A stretch of DNA of 64,000 nucleotides from Prescottella subtropica. GTDB taxonomy: Bacteria > Actinomycetota > Actinomycetes > Mycobacteriales > Mycobacteriaceae. The notes under the pieces were generated by a model that ran no database searches, had not been told where the DNA came from, and saw nothing but the letters and a program-made list of their open reading frames with translations. The stretch covers positions 86,129-150,128 of the forward strand of contig NZ_SKCH01000009.1 of assembly GCF_005434945.1 (NCBI RefSeq), given 5' to 3'. The translations under genes and the position numbers were made by a program. Below are positions 63,317 through 64,000 of the stretch, in pieces (the stretch's first letter is position 1; each line of letters begins with the position of its first letter).

Positions 63317-63739
63317 TCAGGTACGGAGCAGCAGTCCGGTGACCGCGTCTGCCAGGTGAAACGGGGAGATCGGGTGCTGCACGACGGCGTCGGCCCGGCA
63401 CCAGTCCGCGAGCCACCGGTCGTCGGCGCGGCCCGTCAACACCAGAATCGGCGGGCACACGACGAGTTCGTCGCGCAACTGCTTGGCGATGCCCATGCCG
63501 CCGGCCGGTGCCGCCTCCCCGTCGAGGATCGCCAGCCCGATCCCACCGGCATCCATGGTGCGGATCACCACCGGCTCGGTCGCGACCTCGACGAACTCGA
63601 GCACCGGCACGTCCGGGTGGGGGCGCGGCCCGAGCGCCCCCACCACCGCCGCCCGGGTCGCGGCGTCGCTGCTGTAGACCAGCACCCGCACCGGGCCGGC
63701 ACTACCGGGCTGTTCGGAACGCACGGTCGGATCGCTCAC
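63317..63739 (-). CDS. Orphan response-regulator receiver-like protein
   Basis: The protein has 140 residues with only a receiver-like domain and no output domain. The likely phospho-Asp is in LAILDGEAA, but the usual acidic pair after strand 1 is replaced (VLVYSSDAA), and the conserved Lys-Pro is His-Pro (QHPISPF). So canonical phosphorylation is doubtful. A similar gene (Rv3143) lies before the nuo operon in mycobacteria. GTG 63739 was chosen; the frame opens further upstream. Confidence 0.75.
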   Translation of the reverse strand: MSDPTVRSEQPGSAGPVRVLVYSSDAATRAAVVGALGPRPHPDVPVLEFVEVATEPVVIRTMDAGGIGLAILDGEAAPAGGMGIAKQLRDELVVCPPILVLTGRADDRWLADWCRADAVVQHPISPFHLADAVTGLLLRT

Positions 63740-63812
63740 GCCCCCGATGCTACGACCGCAGCCCCGCCCGTCCCGCGTTTCGCGCACTTGTCGCGCGTTC
63801 CCAGCGGGGAAG

Positions 63813-64000
63813 TCAAGCGGTCAGGGCAACATCGGCCTGGATGAGGGCGTTGAGACGGTCGGCGGGGGTGTCGTAGTCGAGGGTGGGACGAGGCCGGGTG
63901 TTGAGGAGGTGTTGGACCCTCTTCAACTCGGCCGCGTCGTGCCCGGACAGATCGGTGCCCTTGGTGAACCAGTGCCGCAGGAGCCGATTGGTGTTCTCGT
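63813..64000 (-). CDS. IS30-family transposase, C-terminal fragment (partial at window edge)
   Basis: The last 62 codons are visible. ENTNRLLRHWFTKGTDLSGH and LNTRPRPTLDYDTPADRLNAL are typical of the C-terminal end of IS30 DDE transposases, with the catalytic Glu probably in ENTNR. The rest lies outside the window, so intactness cannot be judged. The element end should lie within 63740-63812. Confidence 0.82.
   Translation of the reverse strand, partial: ENTNRLLRHWFTKGTDLSGHDAAELKRVQHLLNTRPRPTLDYDTPADRLNALIQADVALTA

Overview
The window is high-GC, densely coded DNA from a Mycobacteriales actinomycete, most likely Rhodococcus or a close relative. This rests on GTG-rich starts, GTGA/ATGA gene overlaps, actinobacterial protein families (PptT/PptH, ClgR-PspA, TIGR03085, DUF3105, DUF4439), and gene order. 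From memory of the Mycobacterium tuberculosis H37Rv map, most of the window follows Rv2744c-Rv2754c (pspA, clgR, cinA-like, pgsA, argA, ftsK, rnj, dapA, thyX), Rv2772c-Rv2795c (dapB, pepR, pnp, rpsO, ribF, mntR, truB, pptT, pptH), Rv2836c-Rv2842c (dinF, nrnA, rbfA, infB, ylxR, nusA, rimP) and Rv3143-Rv3158 (response regulator, nuoA-N). No tRNA, rRNA, CRISPR array or prophage was seen.

Layout. 1-6 kb: a tetR-glpD operon (glpD runs off the left edge) is divergent from an alkyl-DHAP-synthase-like oxidase gene and a lipid kinase gene. A GTTACA-N13-TGTAAC inverted repeat lies between the two arms, and a TnpB-only IS200/IS605-type element sits between oxidase and kinase. 6-9 kb: a PIG-L deacetylase, a small membrane protein and the biotin ECF importer bioYMN. 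9-13.6 kb: pspA, clgR behind a SigE-like promoter, cinA, pgsA, argA, a YciI-like gene, and terC under a manganese (yybP-ykoY) riboswitch whose last helix hides the terC ribosome binding site. 13.8-21 kb: ftsK, a TIGR03085 gene and the thyX-dapA-rnj operon. 21-26 kb: a more accessory stretch with a methyltransferase, a ribbon-helix-helix-like protein behind four TGAC repeats, SRPBCC and DUF3105 proteins, an MFS exporter, an EthD protein and a flavodoxin. 26-46 kb: dapB, pepR, pnp-rpsO, ribF, mntR, a secreted protein, truB, pptT-pptH, dinF, nrnA, rbfA, infB, rnpM/ylxR, nusA, rimP; that is, RNA decay, translation, lysine/cell wall, flavin and carrier-protein activation.

46-47.7 kb holds a lipoprotein and ferritin-like pair plus a SnoaL-like protein. 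47.8-63.1 kb is the whole nuo operon on the minus strand, encoding the proton-pumping NADH dehydrogenase (complex I). In this copy nuoE and nuoF form one uninterrupted reading frame. Upstream of nuoA is a degenerate response-regulator gene, and the right edge carries the 3' end of an IS30-family transposase.

The least routine signals are the NuoE-NuoF fusion, the TnpB element that has replaced the end of the oxidase gene and would carry a guide matching it, the Mn riboswitch with its competing hairpins (plus mntR in the same window), the divergent glycerolipid cluster with its likely operator, and the hairpins of the rpsO-pnp leader. No wholly new multi-gene system was recognised.
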